A stretch of 8,270 bases of DNA from Schleiferiaceae bacterium (GTDB lineage Bacteria > Bacteroidota > Bacteroidia > Flavobacteriales > Schleiferiaceae). A program made the position numbers and the translations under genes. Of this stretch, positions 5,977-8,270 are shown in pieces (within the stretch, counting starts at the first letter, position 1; each line of letters opens with the position of its first letter). Under the pieces are notes generated by a model, which did no database searches, was not told where the DNA came from, and saw nothing but the letters and a program-made list of their open reading frames with translations. The stretch lies in NCBI GenBank assembly GCA_025210575.1, contig JAOARK010000127.1:1-8270 (forward strand), read 5' to 3'.

Positions 5977-6816
5977 TTAAAAATTTCGAATCGGTAGGAC
6001 TTTTCCAACTTCGCCTTTAGGTTTGGCAATAATCTCTCCGGTTAGAAAATTAATGGCTAAGGCGTGGGTGAAGCTGAGTTGAGTCGAACTCCAATACCAA
6101 TCTCCTGATGGGTTCGGATTGAGATCTAATTGAGATTGAACCTTATAAATTTCCTTCAATTCTTGAATGCTGGGAAGATACCAATCGCTATACGGACCAT
6201 TGTAAAACTGATAGCAGTTAAAAGCTGCAGAACTAAAATCTATGCAGGTGTTTACAATGGCTAAAGTGTTTGAATACCCACTTCCAATGGCGCTATCTGC
6301 TGCTTGAGGGATAAACATGTTTAGGCAACCATAAGTATGTTTTGAATGATAGGAGTTGGCTACCGCCATGCCATGTTTCCTTGTAGAATCAACATAGAAA
6401 ATAATTCCTTTTTCAAAACGCTGGCCCACCTGATGAGGAAGTGTATTAAAAACTACTTGGTCGCTGTATTTTACTTGAACTCCGTCATAGGCTAAAGCTC
6501 TTACATAATAAGTAGTGTCATAATCAAGCCCAGTTAGATTAATATCGAAAAAACCTGCATCAAACGATGTGATTTGAAATGTATCGAGAATGATCGGGTT
6601 TGGAGAGAGACTCCAGCAAAAGCCAAAATCATATGTAGAATAGTTTTGGTCATTGTCCTCAGCATAGGCTTCAATAGTGGCCTCAGTCATAGTTATACTC
6701 TCAACTGTATAGATTTCAAGATCTAAAGAGGTTCTTTGCTTTTCACAAGAAGTTATAAGAAGTGAAATGCTGATTAACCCAATAATTGCAGAACGGAATA
6801 GAAGTTTGGTTTTCAT
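5977..6816 (-). CDS. Lipoprotein with fibronectin type III-like domain and Lcl_C/DUF1566 domain
   Basis: The signal peptide ends in a lipobox (ITSC, acylated Cys24). Residues ~31-126 read as the Fn3-like module common in Bacteroidetes surface proteins: 'ITMTEATIEA', then 'YDFGFCWSLSPNPII', then 'LTGLDYDTTYYVRALAYDG' and 'YSDQVVFNT'. Residues ~129-279 match the Lcl_C/DUF1566 domain, a C-type-lectin-like fold: 'KGIIFYVDSTRKHGMAVA', 'DWYLPSIQEL' (211-220), 'WYWSSTQ' (240-246) and the terminal 'VLPIRNF'. Proteins of this build are generally at the cell surface or in the periplasm, and their ligand or partner is usually unknown. The ATG at 6814-6816 starts the signal peptide exactly. A terminator upstream isolates it from aconitase. 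Confidence 0.85.
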   Translation of the reverse strand: MKTKLLFRSAIIGLISISLLITSCEKQRTSLDLEIYTVESITMTEATIEAYAEDNDQNYSTYDFGFCWSLSPNPIILDTFQITSFDAGFFDINLTGLDYDTTYYVRALAYDGVQVKYSDQVVFNTLPHQVGQRFEKGIIFYVDSTRKHGMAVANSYHSKHTYGCLNMFIPQAADSAIGSGYSNTLAIVNTCIDFSSAAFNCYQFYNGPYSDWYLPSIQELKEIYKVQSQLDLNPNPSGDWYWSSTQLSFTHALAINFLTGEIIAKPKGEVGKVLPIRNF

Positions 6817-6838
6817 AATAAAATGAGGTCACAATACT

Positions 6839-6868
6839 CAAACGAATATATGGGCTTATGAATTATAA
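6839..6868 (-). promoter_or_regulatory. Candidate promoter for the Fn3/Lcl_C lipoprotein gene
   Basis: On the minus strand TTCGTTTG (6839-6846) matches the Bacteroidetes -7 consensus TAnnTTTG except at the second base. TTA (6866-6868), close to TTG, lies 19 nt upstream. The predicted 5' UTR is under 20 nt before the ATG at 6816. The element lies between the aconitase terminator and the gene, where a promoter is expected. The call is tentative because the motif is short. Confidence 0.35.
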
Positions 6869-6905
6869 AACTAAATAAGGCCTATCGCGAACAATAGGCC
6901 TTATT
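6862..6905 (-). terminator. Rho-independent terminator after aconitase
   Basis: AATAAGGCCTAT (6874-6885) and ATAGGCCTTATT (6894-6905) form a perfect 12-bp stem around an 8-nt loop (CGCGAACA). On the minus strand it is followed by TAGTTTTAT. It begins 21 bp after the aconitase stop codon at 6927 and should end that transcript. Confidence 0.8.
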
Positions 6906-6926
6906 AAGCATTCATTTGAAATATAT

Positions 6927-8270
6927 TTAAGCATTCTCTGCTTTAATTAAATTGAGGGCGCTACCGGCCTTAAACCATTCCACCTGCTGTGCATTATACG
7001 TATGGTTTAGTTTAATAAGGTCTTTACTACCATCCGTATGTGCTGCTTCTAATGTAAGTTGCTTTCCTGGAGCAAAGTCTTCGAGATCAATAAAATTAAA
7101 AGTGTCGTCTTCTTTAATGAGATCGTAGTCGTTTTCGTTAGCAAAAGTCAATCCTAACATTCCTTGCTTCTTCAAATTGGTTTCATGGATACGCGCAAAT
7201 GACTTTACAATAACCGCCTTTACACCTAAGAATCTGGGCTCCATGGCTGCATGTTCTCGGGATGACCCTTCACCATAGTTGTGATCCCCAACCACAATTG
7301 TAGGAACGCCAGCAGCCTTGTATGCGCGAGCTACTTTCGGCACTTCATCTTTTTCTCCAGAAATTTGATTAACTACAGAATTTGTGGCTTTTCCGAAAGC
7401 ATTAACGGCACCAATCAGGCAATTGTTAGAAATATTGTCTAAATGCCCTCTATACCTTAGCCAAGGTCCTGCCATTGAAATGTGATCTGTAGTGCACTTT
7501 CCAAAAGCTTTGATCAGCAGCTTTGCACCGGTAATGTTTTTGCCATCCCAATGTTCAAATGGTTCTAATAATTGTAATCTTTGAGAGTCCGGCTTTACTT
7601 CAACTACAATTCCGCTGCCATCTTCAGCTGGTTCCTGGTAACCATTGTCTTCAACGGCAAATCCTTTTGTAGGCAGCTCAATCCCTTTGGGTTCAGAAAG
7701 TTTTACTTCTTCTCCAGATTCGTTTGTGAGTGTATCTTTTATGGGGTTAAAATCCAGTTTACCTGAAATCGCAACCGCGGCTACCATTTCTGGTGAGGTG
7801 ACAAAAGCATGCGTATTTGGATTTCCATCCGCGCGTTTCGCAAAGTTTCTATTAAAGGAATGTACAATGGAATTTTTTTCTTGCTTTTCTGCACCGGCTC
7901 TTGCCCATTGACCGATACACGGTCCGCAAGCATTGGTGAAAATGCGAGTGTTTTCGAACTTGTTAAATGTGTCTAATAAACCGTCACGTTCAGCTGTAAA
8001 TCGTACTTGTTCTGAACCTGGGTTGATACCAAGAATCGCTTTTGGTTTCACTCCTTTAGAAACGGCATCCTCAACTATAGAGGCAGCTCGGGTCAAATCC
8101 TCGTATGAGGAATTGGTGCACGAACCAATTAAGGCCCATTCAATCTCTGTAGGCCAATCATTTGCTGCGGCCTTCTCTTTCATTTCTGCCACAGGTGTAG
8201 CTAAATCTGGTGTGAATGGCCCATTTAAATGTGGAGATAACTCGTCCAAATTTATTTCGATAACTTGATC
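6927..8270 (-). CDS. Aconitate hydratase, mitochondrial type (C-terminal ~447 residues; 5' end outside window)
   Basis: This TCA-cycle enzyme interconverts citrate and isocitrate using a [4Fe-4S] cluster. The frame stays open to the window edge (DQVIEINLDELSPHLNGPF), so roughly the first 300 residues of a ~750-residue protein are missing. All three cluster Cys are visible: 'GSCTNSS' (codon 8118-8120) and both Cys of 'NACGPCIGQW' (about 7918-7928). Also present are 'SFNRNFAKRADGNPNTHAFVTSPE', the swivel-domain start 'GKCTTDHISMAGPWL', 'GDHNYGEGSSREHAA' with the catalytic Ser/Arg loop, and 'SFARIHETNLKKQG'. The sequence follows animal and yeast mitochondrial aconitase closely to its end ('EWFKAGSALNLIK'), which separates it from bacterial AcnA and AcnB types. 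This type is common in Bacteroidetes. Nothing looks damaged. Confidence 0.96.
   Translation of the reverse strand, partial: DQVIEINLDELSPHLNGPFTPDLATPVAEMKEKAAANDWPTEIEWALIGSCTNSSYEDLTRAASIVEDAVSKGVKPKAILGINPGSEQVRFTAERDGLLDTFNKFENTRIFTNACGPCIGQWARAGAEKQEKNSIVHSFNRNFAKRADGNPNTHAFVTSPEMVAAVAISGKLDFNPIKDTLTNESGEEVKLSEPKGIELPTKGFAVEDNGYQEPAEDGSGIVVEVKPDSQRLQLLEPFEHWDGKNITGAKLLIKAFGKCTTDHISMAGPWLRYRGHLDNISNNCLIGAVNAFGKATNSVVNQISGEKDEVPKVARAYKAAGVPTIVVGDHNYGEGSSREHAAMEPRFLGVKAVIVKSFARIHETNLKKQGMLGLTFANENDYDLIKEDDTFNFIDLEDFAPGKQLTLEAAHTDGSKDLIKLNHTYNAQQVEWFKAGSALNLIKAENA

Noticed and set aside
5901..6029. Longer N-terminus for the secreted protein (start at 6029)
   Set aside because: It would overlap the end of the upstream lipoprotein gene and put 43 mostly charged residues before a clear Sec signal peptide.
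6874..6905. Long perfect inverted repeat as a mobile-element end or regulator site
   Set aside because: Its position 21 bp after the aconitase stop and the T-rich minus-strand tail explain it as a terminator.
7581..8268. Plus-strand open frames opposite aconitase (7581-7766, 7645-7911, 7933-8268)
   Set aside because: They are antisense to a highly conserved enzyme with intact motifs throughout, and none resembles a known protein.

Overview
The window looks like a piece of chromosome from a marine-type member of the Bacteroidota, probably Flavobacteriales (Cryomorphaceae/Crocinitomicaceae-like). The base composition is AT-rich. One secreted protein ends in a type IX secretion (T9SS) sorting domain. 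Several short lipoproteins have 'MKNTL...C'-type leaders. The M56 sensor has a TonB C-terminal domain, as is common in this phylum. The promoter candidates resemble the Bacteroidetes TAnnTTTG type, and clear Shine-Dalgarno sites are absent. The aconitase is of the mitochondrial type.

Layout, left to right. (1) 1-291 (+): C-terminal tail of a T9SS-secreted protein. It converges, with a 3-bp gap, on a small lipoprotein of unknown function (295-645, -). (2) 711-2159 (-): an HTTM / vitamin K-dependent gamma-carboxylase homologue that keeps the catalytic landmarks of the animal enzyme. (3) A 55-bp divergent intergenic region contains two directly abutting 18-bp dyads (2169-2204). They precede a BlaI-type repressor (2215-2592, +) and a translationally coupled BlaR1-like M56 metalloprotease with a TonB C-terminal domain (2592-3824, +). 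A strong hairpin terminator follows at 3829-3853. (4) 3852-4940 (-): a lipoprotein of unknown function. (5) A terminator (5070-5092) marks the end of a minus-strand pair: an Fn3 plus Lcl_C/DUF1566 lipoprotein (5977-6816) followed by a secreted, possibly beta-propeller protein (5115-5900). (6) A terminator (6874-6905) ends the 3' part of mitochondrial-type aconitase (6927 to the window edge, -).

How the genes may work together. The BlaI/BlaR1 pair looks like a self-regulated sensing module. The repressor should sit on the tandem operator covering its own promoter, and proteolysis through the membrane protease should relieve it. The same operator is only about 10 bp from the first possible start codon of the divergent gamma-carboxylase homologue, so that gene may belong to the regulon. 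This is the most interesting hypothesis in the window. The other genes look like ordinary envelope and central-metabolism genes, and several lipoproteins have no recognisable function. No RNA genes, CRISPR arrays, insertion sequences or phage genes were seen. No intergenic gap exceeds 300 bp.
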